Assembly (NCBI GenBank): GCA_020137815.1
Contig: CM035354.1
Coordinates: 8,044,487-8,108,486, forward strand
Length of the DNA stretch: 64,000 bases
Reading direction: 5' to 3'
DNA from: Hormiphora californensis
Lineage: Eukaryota > Ctenophora > Tentaculata > Cydippida > Pleurobrachiidae
Below are positions 39,017-50,041 of this stretch, in pieces; within the stretch, counting starts at the first letter, position 1, and every line of letters starts with the position of its first letter. Made by a program: the position numbers and the translations under genes. The notes below the pieces were generated by a model that was not told the origin of the DNA, ran no database searches, and saw nothing but the letters and a program-made list of their open reading frames with translations.

Positions 39017-39990
39017 TCGGACTGAGGAGAGATCAGGGAGTGGAACACTCAACGACACGTGTCAGAATAGGCCAAGATGTCCGTGGCAATCATGCCAACT
39101 AATTATAGAATCACTACTACAGCCTCCCCTCTCTATCTCTCTGGGGTAACACGTCAGACAGACACTATAGCCATGCTATGTGACATGACGGAAATGAGCA
39201 TCCATTATCTCTCTGTAGTAATGAAGAGAGAGGGAGAGGTACTGGTATAATTAAATGCTCCACCCGTCATATAGAAATTGAATAGATCAGAATTCAGATA
39301 CTTAATTTTATTGATCAGATAATTGTAATAATCTCCTGATAACATCACTAAATTAATACTTGGTAGTCATGGACTATTTGAATTTGATGTCACTATCTTA
39401 TTCTATGATGGTAATTGGTAAAACAAAACATTTTAACCGGGAGGCCATCTATAGTCTGTATAAAGTAGAGTTCAAAGAAATACAGTCCAGACTCAGCTAT
39501 AGTTTACTTATGATTATATGCTTGGCATAAATTGATGATTGGCCTGCCATAAATATTCAAAGGTGCTTTAGCAAGTTTAGATGTATTAATAGTTGTCTCT
39601 CCCGAGACTTGATCTTTAGTGTCCATGAAGAAAGTGCACCAATGCGAACCAGTGTTCTCAGACCGCTAGTAGACACTAGACAAACTGAAATGTATAAGAA
39701 CACTGAACGTCAAACAATCCCTATTTCATAGACTGGCTCGTGCAAAACCCCCTCTCCCCCACGTGTATAGACGGAAAAAAATGCGACTTATATCCTTTCT
39801 AAAAAAATTCACCTTTACCTTTACATATCCCCCTCTGACGAAAATGGTACTAGCAGTTTTTAGTAACAAGTTGTCACTCAGCTGTACACAAACATGATGC
39901 GATACCATTTTTACCACTCTCCAAGGCATACAGAGTGATTAACTACTGAAAGTACCCCTAACTACTTTCAAACCCACAAAAATTATTTTA
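34935..39990. other. 5 kb without a recognisable gene, upstream of NCX
   Basis: Contains the NCX 5' flank and presumably its promoter, pyrimidine-rich strings, a (GA)n tract at 37979-38070 and another at 38970-39015. The longest open frame (36425-36883, 152 codons) has low-complexity composition and no domain I recognise. No splice-supported exon was found. Confidence 0.5.
37979..38070. repeat. (GA)n microsatellite
   Basis: About 90 bp of GA dinucleotides with a few GGA and ATA interruptions, in the gene-poor stretch upstream of NCX. Confidence 0.95.
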
Positions 39991-42560
39991 TCAACCCCCT
40001 TTTTGAACAAGTTGTGACAACCAAATTTAATTGTCGCGGTCTGGATAAAAAAACGAAAAAAAAAAAAAACCCGAAAAAAAACTATTAAAAAAAAAATTCA
40101 AAAATAAAAAATAAATTCAGTTAAGGGCCCCAAAGCGAAAATTAATTACAGTTTCCCTCTCTATAATAAAAAGTGTACATGAGAGATTCCGGGGTGCGAC
40201 CTCGAAAAATGTAAGCGGGTTGGAATTTTCTGAAAAAAAAAGCTATGTACTAAAGGGGTTTGGGAGGAGGGGGGCGATACCGGCAAGTGTCAACAATAGA
40301 AAGGGGGAATGCTAACCCCGCAATAATAAAAATTATAGCGGTTGAAAGCCCTGTGGGAAAGCAAAGAAAAAAAAATTTAAGTTTGGAAACTCTGATCAAG
40401 GTTTTTGAGGGAAAGGGGAAAAAAAAAGAAAGGATTTTGTTATAATAATACCCAAAAAAAAATTAATAAATAAACCTATACCCGATCCTCCATATCCTAA
40501 TGATGGTTTGCGTGAAAAAAAAAAAAGCAGAGGAAGCAAGCGAACAAGGGGAACAGAGGAAAGCAGAGCGATGCAAGCGAAAACAGAGGAATCAGTGGGA
40601 AACAGAGGGGTTCCGGTGAAAAAGGGGAACAAAGTAAAAGAATCATTGGGGATATTACAAACTTTTCAAATACAGTAAAAACCTAAATGATGTACGAGTG
40701 AATAGAGCGAAAACCCAATATGGAAATTCCTACCCGAAACTAGAGCCGTAAATCGCAGGATAAAAAAATTGGAATTGTTTTCCCAAGAAAAAAATGGGGT
40801 GAGAAGAGAGAGAGAGACGGAGAGAGAAAACCACNNNNNNNNNNNNNNNNNNNNNNNNNNNNNNNNNNNNNNNNNNNNNNNNNNNNNNNNNNNNNNNNNN
40901 NNNNNNNNNNNNNNNNNNNNNNNNNNNNNNNNNNGGGGGGGGTTGGCGAGGGTTAAGGGGGGAAAAAGGGGGGGGGGGGGGGGGGGAAAAAGGGGGGGGG
41001 GAAAGGGGGGGGGGGGAAAAAAAAAAAAAAGGGGGGGGGGGGGGGGGGGGGGAAAAAAAAAGGGGGAAAAAGGGAGGGAGGGAAAAGAGAGGGGAGAGAG
41101 AGAGAGAACAGGCGGAATAGGTTTCAGGCAATTCAACTAAGTGGCCCGTAATAGCGGTATGAGAGGGGAAAAGAAAGATAGAGTTGTGCAAAACTATCAG
41201 AAAATGCAAACCCCGATTTTTGGGGAGGTCGAGCAAAAAAAAACGATTGTGTTGTTTGGGGGGTTTGTTGCTGTGTATTTTAGTCTGCTTTTTTTTTAGA
41301 CAACAAAAAGAGTTGTCCCCAAAATTATTTTAACCTAGCATTTTCCACCCTGAAAGCCCAACAAGAACAAGCGATTAAGCGAGAGGAGACAAATAAACGC
41401 GAGAGAGAAAGAGAGGGGAAGGGAAAAGGGAAAAAGGAGAGAGAGAGAAAAGGGGGGAGACAGAGAGAGAGAGAGAGGAAAAAAGAGAAGAGAGAGAGGG
41501 AGAAGAAGAGGAGAAGAGAGAGAGGAGAAAAGGCCAGTGACGTCTCGGGGGTTAAAGACACTAAATTTTAATACTAAATTTTGGGGGTCAATTACCCTTT
41601 GGCTTTTACAAAAAAAATTTTTTTTAAAAAAAAAAAAAAAATGGGAAAAAAAAAAAAAAAAAAAAACAAAAAGGGAGAAAAAAAGGGGAATTTAAAAAAA
41701 AATTTTTGGGAAAAATTTTTTTCCATAAAATATTTTTTAATTGTGGGTTTAAAGGAATATAAAAGTTATGGGCCCAAAAAGTTTGAAAAGAGTTTTTTTC
41801 CCCCCCTTTTTTTTAAAAATTGGTTTTTTTGGGCCCCCCGAAGTTTCTTTTGTTTTTTTTTAAAAAAAAAAAAAAAAGGGGGGGGGGGGGTTTGGGGGTT
41901 TCTTAAAAAAATTTCCAAAATTTTTCCCCTTTTCCCTTTCCCATAAAAATTTTTCCCCCCCCTTACAAAAAAATTTTTTTGGGGGGGGGGGGGCCCCCCC
42001 TTTAACCCTCCCCAAAAAAGGATTTTAAACCCCACCCCTCCCCCTTTTTTTTTCCCCGCTCTCCCTCTCCCCTTTTCTCTCTCCCCCCCAACGCTTCCCC
42101 CTTCCCCTTTTCCCTTCCTCTCCTTCCCCCAAAAAAACTCTCTCTTTCTTCATCCCCCCTTCCCTCTTTTCCCCTCCCTCCTTCCCCCAAACCCTTCTCT
42201 CCTTTCTCTTTTTTCCCTTTTTCCCCCGCCCTCTCCCTTCTGCCTCCCTTCCTCTCTCCTTTTTTCCTTTCCTTATTCTCGTCTCCTTTCCCCTTCTTCT
42301 TTCCCCCTTTTCCCCCTTTTTACCCTCTTTTGTTTTGGAAACCTTTAATTCGTTAGCCCTTTTTTTCCCCCCGTCGTTTTGCCGGGGGGGGGGAAAGGGA
42401 ACAAAAAGAGAGATCTAATAGCGGAGAGATAGGATCGTCTTGGGATCTATTTCCCCCCCACTTTCCCCCCCTTTCCTTTTCCTCATCAGGTTCTGGGTGT
42501 GGCGGCCCTGTCCGCCCCCGGGGGTCTTGAAAATTTCAGGTGTAGATACTCAGTAACAGC
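39990..42560. other. Degenerate homopolymer sequence flanking the assembly gap
   Basis: From about 39990 the sequence becomes a chain of A, G, T or C runs with little normal complexity. It is worst at 40935-41080 and 41600-42060 and returns to normal near 42560. Frames here are meaningless. This looks like unreliable consensus at contig ends rather than biology. Confidence 0.85.
40835..40934. other. Scaffold gap, exactly 100 N
   Basis: A run of exactly 100 N, the usual placeholder for a gap of unknown size. Order and spacing of genes across it are therefore only as good as the scaffolding. Confidence 0.99.
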
Positions 42561-43227
42561 ATCATACCAACCCTCTAATCAAAAAAATTTAAAATGGACT
42601 AGAGAAAGAATAAATTAATTGGGTTTTACTATTTAGAACACTAAATCAAAATAATAATGCTCGTTAATTTGTGAAAGTTTTTCCCTGTTAGCAATTTAAA
42701 AAAAGTGGCCCCCCTGAATACAAATATCCCATGGCTTTTTAGCTTTTTCCCTGCCAATTTTTAGCGCGAAATATTTGAATCCTGTGAATGAGAGATAAAC
42801 AGGGCCGGAGAGTTGTGAGACAAGGGATTTTAGGTGAAATCATTTAAACTTGTAGGGAAGCACATGTCGACTAGGCTTTACTTCTGTCAACACTAGAGAC
42901 TATGCGGCCAAACCAAGCACGATATATGCTTTAACAGACGCTTACTGTGACATAGCAAGTCGTTTAAACAACCCTTACGTTTCAAGGGCTTGGCGCCAAC
43001 TCGTCACATATAAATAACACAATGAAATGCACCGAAACAGAAAAGAAAAGATCCAAAAGGCGTTGAGAGGGCAAGAAATTATTCGGCAGTAGTGCTCAGT
43101 TCTAGTTGGGCGATTATGGCAGCATTTTGTTCTCTTACAGCCAGTCGCGAAATGTTTAGCCCATCGGCACAAAGGCAATTTCGCCCAGATCTGCTCAACA
43201 CTATGATATATGAGAGAAAGACACATG

Positions 43228-43246
43228 GGTGGAGAGAGGGGGAGAG

Positions 43247-43328
<82 letters not shown>
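43228..43328. repeat. (GA)n microsatellite
   Basis: About 100 bp of GA dinucleotides, followed by a shorter GA run at 43337-43353. The Arg-Glu frames across it are artefacts. Confidence 0.97.
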
Positions 43329-43330
<2 letters not shown>

Positions 43331-43482
43331 AAAGGGAGAGAGAGAGAGAGAGACAAAAAAGCATTAGAGAGAGAAAGAATGGTAGGGCAAGATATAATTA
43401 TAAGTCTGGAAAATTGCTAAATATCGACCAGGCTAGTAATATATTCATGTGAATCATGAGATACGCAGCCCTGGCAAAAGAA

Positions 43483-43618
43483 AGGCCTATTCAAGGGATA
43501 GGATCGATGGTAAGGCCTATTCAAGGGATAGGATCGATAGTAAGGCCTATTCAAGGGATAGGATCGATAGTAAGGCCTATTCAAGGGATAGGATCGATAG
43601 TAAAGCCTATTCAAGGGA
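43483..43618. repeat. 30-bp tandem repeat
   Basis: Four and a half nearly identical units of AAGGCCTATTCAAGGGATAG plus GATCGATAGT. The period is a multiple of three, so both strands read a 10-residue repeat, but there is no sign of a gene. Confidence 0.95.
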
Positions 43619-45580
43619 TTGATAGTCGACGCAGATGCGATCAGAGGTCAGGGTTTTAACAAATTGATTGCTATCCGTGGTAAATACTGCTATTGAGAAA
43701 AGGGTCGTTTATTCTTTCAGGGCGACTGATTTTATACATATAGATCGCTCAAGTGCATACACGAATGAGCCAAGATGAACGTCCTAACTATCTCTCTCTC
43801 TCTCTCACTCTCTCTCTTCTCTTCTCTTCTCTTCGCTGATTAGATCACGTGACCAGGGCATGACACGTGGCGAGGATTGCGTCTCATGAGCGGTGTGAGA
43901 GTCCGATCACGTGTTCAAGAAGGAGAGCAATTTAGCTTATCAGCAATTGTATTACCAAAGATACACACACAAGATGCGAGCCCTAGTTACGACTAACACA
44001 AGATGCAATTCTTAGTAAATAGTAACGACTGCTCTTGCTTTACACCGGGTACATCTAAACGACAGAGGTTATTTTAATCAGAATTTAGCAAATAAATTGA
44101 ATTCGAACGAGCAGGGCTAGACTCAAGTCCTTAATTTTATTTTCTATCCTTAATTTTATTTTCTATCATATTCGAAGCAAGTTATTACTTGAGTATTTAA
44201 AGTACCGGAGGTACTACTCCAAAATGCTATAAGCTGTCATCTGAACGTCAATTAAGTATACGAATTCCTGTCGGCAAATACCAAGATGAGTTCTTCCGAA
44301 CTTCCTCGAGGGGAGAAAACTGGGCACGTGCCTGCGTCCACGGTATATGTCATGTTATGAAGAGTCCGGTATGTCATGTTGTCAAGTGTAAATCTCTATG
44401 TTGTTCATGATACTCAAGGAACAACTATTTTAGAGAGCACTTGGCAGACTGTCAGCTTGCGAAAATGCAGATACGGCTTGATAGAGAAACAATCGACTGC
44501 ATATTACAAGTAGTAGAGGATACTCTTAGGAACGTGCATACATGTTAGTAAAAATCGTCTGATGCAGGTAGCAATACAAAGCTTCGAAGCTGAAAGTGCT
44601 TTATTTACAGGCAGCGTACAGTTTAGACGATGAGTTCTGTATAACCAAATTCTATTTTAATTAGCGCTCAGTGTTCTTACGAATTAGTGGGAGATCTTTA
44701 ATTGGCCATGTATTCCGCCTTAAATAGCCTCGTACGCAGACACACTGCACACGGCTAAAAGAACTGAGGAAAACCATACATTTATCATTGGTTCGAATAG
44801 CTATAGACAAGAGGGTAGTTTGGATATTGTCAAGAGGGATAGTCGAGGGGGAGAGACTCTATGGAGGGGATGGGAGGGACTCTATCGATCACGAGGGTTC
44901 AATGAATTGTTATGGTGGCCGGGACAGCGGAATCTATACCACTCTTTGATGTCAATATCTACTGACTACAATCACTGGCAGCTGTCTTGTTCTCTCTCCC
45001 TCTCTATCTCCCCTCTCTCCCCCCCCCCCCTTTATTAGTCTCTCTCCCTCTCTCTATCTGACGGCGCCTATCAATAGGGTTCTACTTGGTACACACACGC
45101 TGTATAATTACTGTATACCTAGGTACTAACGATGTAGTCTCATCTACATACAAGTGGGCGGGGCAGATATATTTTAAAAATTAAAGCGCCTTTGGTGTAT
45201 GTTTAATCATTGGATATTTAGTTTCACTTAATATGTTTGGCAGTAAAAAGTTGTGACATAAAAACAGATGTTTAGGGAGGGAATATAGTGGGATAAACGC
45301 AGTCATTTCACGGGCCAATGCCCTCAAAGTTATTATTCCCCACCCACCACGTCTCTCTCTCTCTATCTGTTTTCTCTCCCTCACTTCCTCCCTTTTCCCC
45401 ACTTTCACAACTCTCTCGCTTGCCTCCTCCTACAGCCTCCCCTCCTGCCATGCAGCTCCTTCTGCAAGTTCACCGGAAAATTCTGCACCGCAGATAATCG
45501 GATAAATTGATTTGAAACAGTGACCCACCGCACGTACTGGCAACTCACACAAACCAAGAAAGAAAAAGAGAGAGGAGAAA

Positions 45581-45658
<78 letters not shown>

Positions 45659-46416
45659 GCTTTGTGAAAGAGAAAGCATTTATATGTGTCGAAGTATGAC
45701 ACGGATATGGCATTTCAAATTGTATCACGTGACATGCGCCAACCACAGCAGCTACATCCTGATGAGAAATGACACAGAAAGAAAGTTAATTCAAAGATAA
45801 CTAACAAAAAAGTGAGTTGTAATAAAGAAATTACGTGAGAAAACAGGGCCAGACCTAAAAGTAGTTCATGGTGCCACTAGGACATTCAAAATTAAACAAT
45901 TCTTCTAATTTGTATAACAAACATCCCATGTGTTAGTTCAGACTCACGTGCGTGTGTGTGTATCAAGAACACTCGATGTGTTTCTTCACTTCCGATAAAG
46001 TAATTGAAAGTGTTCACAAGTTGCGAAGTAATACGTAACATTTTAAACAAATAAACTCAGCTAGATAGCTAGGTACTTGAATTATACCATCTTTAGTCAT
46101 TGCAGAGTCTATAGGTATGCCGAATTGTTGATGAGTGTCGGGATGATGATGATGATCTTTACAGCATTCAGAATCATATTGATAGTATAAGTGATCCGTG
46201 GTCGTAAGGACGCACAGGCAATTGGTGATTGTCACATTTCGACAGATGGAATCTTCCCCAGCTAGCGTAAAGCGAGTTCCTTGACAAATTCAAGTACTGA
46301 AGAGATTCACTCAGAGGGGCCGGAGAGTGATTCAAGGGGAAAGAACAGTGGTGGTTGCCAGAAGTACTAAGTAGTAAACTGTGAGTGTAAACCTCTTTAC
46401 TATCTCTAATACTATT
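43619..46416. other. No recognisable gene
   Basis: Unique, fairly AT-rich sequence with short CT/GA tracts (43792-43832 CT, 45000-45055 CT) and TCACGTGA-type palindromes near 43848 and 45725. I see no exon supported by both splice sites and family similarity. Confidence 0.5.
45585..45655. repeat. (GA)n microsatellite
   Basis: About 70 bp of GA dinucleotides. Confidence 0.96.
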
Positions 46417-46467
46417 CAGTCAAACCTCGATTTACCAGAATCGGGAGTCTGGTAAATCGAAGTTTGA
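46417..46467. mobile_element. Relic end of a pogo/Tigger-like DNA transposon
   Basis: CAGTCAAACCTCGATTTACC followed 8 bp later by its inverted copy GGTAAATCGAAGTTTG: a 20-bp stem with one mismatch. Ends of the form CAGTC-AACCTCGATT-A with an internal inverted copy are typical of the pogo/Tigger branch of Tc1/mariner elements. The opposite end and a transposase are not seen, so this is probably a solo or decayed end. Confidence 0.5.
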
Positions 46468-47447
46468 TATGCAGGGTTTTAGCACGTAAGCAAAGTGAAT
46501 TACATTGTTTCAAGAACAAAACGAAATAAAATAAATCATAATTTTTGGGTTTTCAAAAGGTTATATTGCGTTTTTCGGTATTTACAATTCAAATTATTTA
46601 CAATTTATTTACAACGAAAACAATAACTCTATGTCATGAATGAACAACAGAGAAATTGTTTTACTGAGATTGGGGAGAAGTACTCCGTCACACTCTCTAC
46701 ACACAGAATATATGGGACACCCTGTATGCACTCCAGAAACAATGATCTTCAACTGCATTACCGGCCACCTAGTGTTTTGAGAAATATAAGAGAAAGAGAT
46801 CTATTATAATACTTAGCAGTTAGCTTCTGTCTGTATCTAAAACTAATTGCTCGAACAAAAACAACCCATGATTCAAAGGTCGAATGCTAGCGACACTTAG
46901 CCTATAGCACTGTCTCTGTTGTATGTTTTCGCTTTAAAGATCGATCTGTATTACAAGGTATATTATACGACTCTTACACAACTACAACTACTCTATAGAA
47001 GAAGAAGGGAGAGAGATGCTCTGTATATGCATGATCACACACACACATATTATATATAAATATATATAATGTGTGGAGCAAAAACACACACATGTGTTCC
47101 TTTCAACAGTAATGAGATGAAGACCAGGGATTGGATTGCTTCGAGTATAACCGAGGGAGGGAGAGGGAGAGGGAAGGAGGGAAAGCAAAGAAAGCAAGAC
47201 GAAGAGAGAACAAAATGGCAATGTGAGTGTGTTCACTTTTTGGGAGTGAGCAATTGAGAACTTCTTCCCTCAAGAACGTCGTGGTTAAACCAAAGATTGC
47301 TTGCAGTTTAAACCTAGAGAGAGAGCTGAGCACTTAAATTAGCTAATGAGAAAATTTCTCCCCTCACGTTAACCCCATGTCACTCTCCATCGTTCTCACT
47401 ATTTCCCATCTTAAAGTAGCCTCTCTTTCATCGAGTTCATGGCGGGG
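46468..47447. other. No recognisable gene
   Basis: AT-rich sequence after the transposon end, then an AT/TG-rich stretch (47035-47095) and GA-rich sequence. Nothing assignable; part is probably the 3' untranslated region of the SH3-domain gene. Confidence 0.5.
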
Positions 47448-47954
47448 TCACGCGTAGTCCGGCTCGTACTGGATGTAGGCGAGTATCTTCCCCGGCACAA
47501 GACCAAACCCTCCCGAGGTGTAAATCTCATACCGTCCATCCTTGTGGTTCCGTAGCACCTGGAAATGAAATGGGTTAGAAGTACAAAGGTCAAAGGACGT
47601 TCAGAAATAAAGAATGAAGGTATTTTTGAGTTACTAAAAATAGATGAATTCCTTGTTGGCAAATAACGGGCTCCTGCACATAGCTCGGCCTTCAAAGGCT
47701 AGTCTAAGAGAGACGAGGTAAACAAAGAGCTCCGGGTAATTACAGGCTAGGGTGCCATACTCTTTATATCTGGACTATAATATCTCAGGCTGGTTTACAG
47801 TAACTTGAGGTTCAATAAACAAAAAAATGGAAAAGAGTTGAGAAAACAACAAAGACATGTACCTTGACCATGGTCCCCTTTAGTACGGAGATCTCCTCAT
47901 CTTGCTGTGCTTCATAGTCACTGGTGATCTTCGTCAGGTAGCCTTTCGGGTGAT
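47448..47954 (-). CDS. C-terminal SH3 domain of an unidentified protein (partial)
   Basis: Two well-supported exons, 47863-47954 and 47448-47558, join in phase. They read HPKGYLTKITSDYEAQQDEE, then ISVLKGTMVKVLRNHKDGRY and GGFGLVPGKILAYI, ending EPDYA and stop. This is an SH3 fold (DYEAQQDEEISVLKGT, GFGLVP, Y/I at the end), which binds proline-rich ligands. The domain is split by an intron after the n-Src loop region. It closes the protein. The exon before 47954 should end in phase 1 but was not identified with confidence. The protein identity therefore stays open. Confidence 0.82.
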
Positions 47955-48109
47955 CTGAAACATAACTCGAGGTCAATTAAGGGTCAATTAAGGTCTGGTC
48001 AATTAATTAGTCCGGTGATGAGGAGATACAATTTCAATATGTTGTTGTTGGGTGATCTTGTAAAAACTTATTTTTGTCTGTGGAAAAGATCAGGATCCAG
48101 TTGGGGGTT

Positions 48110-48400
48110 TAATTACGGTTTTTGGGTCCGGTGTGTAAGGAGATAAGGTTTTTTTTTAGCAAAAAAAAAGTACTGGAAGAGGGGGGTGGAGGGGGGGGAG
48201 AGAGAAAAGGGGAAAAGGAGGTAACCGGAAAGAAAAAAGAAAAGAACCAAACCCCCCGGAGCCCCCCCTTCCCTCTCTTTTTCCCCTTTTTCCCCCCGGG
48301 TTTCCTTTTTCTTCCCCTTTCCTATCTTGCTTTTTCTCTCTATCTCTACTTTTCCCCCTCCCCTCTCTCTCATCTCTCCTCCCCTCCTTCTTATTCCCTT
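48110..48400. other. Second patch of degenerate homopolymer sequence
   Basis: Runs of T, A, G and C like those around the scaffold gap, abruptly bounded. Probably low-quality consensus inside the SH3-protein gene; it may hide exons. Confidence 0.6.
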
Positions 48401-48409
48401 TTTGGGAAG

Positions 48410-48570
48410 GGTGGAGACTTCAACAGGAACGGCGCCGGAGCCACGTCGGGATCCTCCACGGGCATTTCCCTCGGTCTGGTTGCAGCCTCGGCGGTCAGGG
48501 CGGCGGTAGGGCCACTAGAGAACCATCCGCCCATTGTTCCGGTTTGTCATGGTCGAGTTCAAACAAACAC
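48410..48570 (-). other. GC-rich patch, possible exon of the SH3-protein gene
   Basis: GC-rich compared with its flanks. Minus-strand frames include HDKPEQWADGSLVALPPP and EMPVEDPDVAPAPFLLKSPP, but they are different frames and neither has convincing splice sites on both sides. Could be a proline-rich linker broken by indels. Confidence 0.25.
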
Positions 48571-48784
48571 TACATAACAGCGAACAAGTACTAGAAAGGG
48601 GAGGAGACTTGTATACACTAATGCAGTGAGTAACTCAAGGTAAACGGCCACCGGGAGCCTATGAGAGGAAGGGAGAAAACGACAGGGACAGGGAGAATAG
48701 GAGGAGGAAGAGAGGCAAAAGGAGAAGGGAAAGGGGAACGGAGCAAACATAGAATGAGAGAGGAAGAGATGCCAAAGAGAGAGT

Positions 48785-48785
48785 A

Positions 48786-48820
<35 letters not shown>

Positions 48821-48932
48821 GAGAGAGATAAAAGGCAAAGTAAGTAACTCAGGGAAACAGAAAGGGCTCAAGGGGGCTCCAGCTGAAGGCATGCATCTGG
48901 CGACTGATGCCAAGAGATAGAAAGATGGAAAT

Positions 48933-48996
<64 letters not shown>

Positions 48997-49190
48997 CTAT
49001 ATATTTTCTTTACTAGCTCAAGACAGCGATCAGTATGCAGCCTAGGTAACGACAAAAGTAGGATTTGAATAAATGGATCTCTCGAGCTTTGAGCTAGTGA
49101 CGTGAGAGAGAGAGAGAGAGAGATAAAGAGAGAGATAGGAAGAGAGAGAGAGAGAATGAGAGAGAGAGATAGAGAGAGCGAGAGAGGCAG
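48785..49190. repeat. Group of (GA)n tracts
   Basis: Three GA tracts at about 48788-48828, 48936-48994 and 49104-49190 separated by unique sequence. Confidence 0.93.
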
Positions 49191-49207
49191 GTATGCTTAT
49201 AGTGTAC

Positions 49208-49340
49208 TGCCTACACACACAATTGTACTGGCGGATGAGAGGTCCAGTAATGAGCCATTACTACTTCGAGAGAGCCGCTGCACCCTGGATACAGCTACCT
49301 CCCCATTGGACGACAGGAGGTAATTGCAAACACTGTTGCT
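49208..49340 (-). other. Possible upstream exon of the SH3-protein gene
   Basis: Minus-strand frame reading LSSNGEVAVSRVQRLSRSSN and GSLLDLSSAS, after a possible acceptor (AACAG) and before GTGTGT. The composition is that of a phosphorylated linker. No family match, so the call is weak. Confidence 0.3.
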
Positions 49341-50041
49341 ACCCGGTATAGGGGAGCACTGGTCACGTGATGTGTTGTCACGTGATGTTACCCGTTATTA
49401 CCATGGTAACCCATCCCCTGGACGTGGTATAACGTTACAATGCGCTCCCTGTGTCACCCCGGACAACGCAAACAACACACAACTGAGATCTTTGAGTGTG
49501 GGAGAGACACGTAAGTGGTTTAAATAGAGGCAGGTAGAGAGAGAGACTAAAGAGTGAGAAGAAGGGAAGATGTGTGGGGCATCATCCCGGGCCACCAGGA
49601 AGCTATTGACAATGGAACTACCTGCAACTCACATGTGTGTGTTGGGACCAAGACAATACTAGAACATGTGTGTGATGTCATGATACTGGCATTGCAACAA
49701 ACTACAAAGACTGTGCCGTGCTGTGAACAAGCAGGACGGTAGGAGTGACCACGCTGATGATAGATTCTGAGTTAACAATAATTTTATACTTTAGCCTAGT
49801 ACCTATAACCTATACCTGGTCGGATATCAATGTGATTCTCTCTGTGTTATGTGGTTGTGATGATCACGAGACTGGAATTTTAAAGGTGCCCCCTCCTAGG
49901 AGGATGCACGGTAAGCTAGAGAAAGAGAGAAGTACACACCAGCACTGTCTTATCAAGCATAGTACACCGCTGTAAGCAATTGTGTATCGAACGAAATCTT
50001 TTTGTACGTTCTTGATCATCAGTTTTTGAGTGCATTTCACA
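49341..50041. other. Intergenic, probable upstream region of TRIM-NHL
   Basis: Contains two copies of GTCACGTGATGT 15 bp apart (49363, 49378) followed by TTACCATGGTAACC (49398). No exon is recognisable. This lies just 5' of the TRIM-NHL gene and could contain its promoter. Confidence 0.4.

Noticed and set aside
40666-42190. Proline-, lysine- and glycine-rich frames around the gap
   Set aside because: They arise from homopolymer runs in unreliable sequence next to 100 N.
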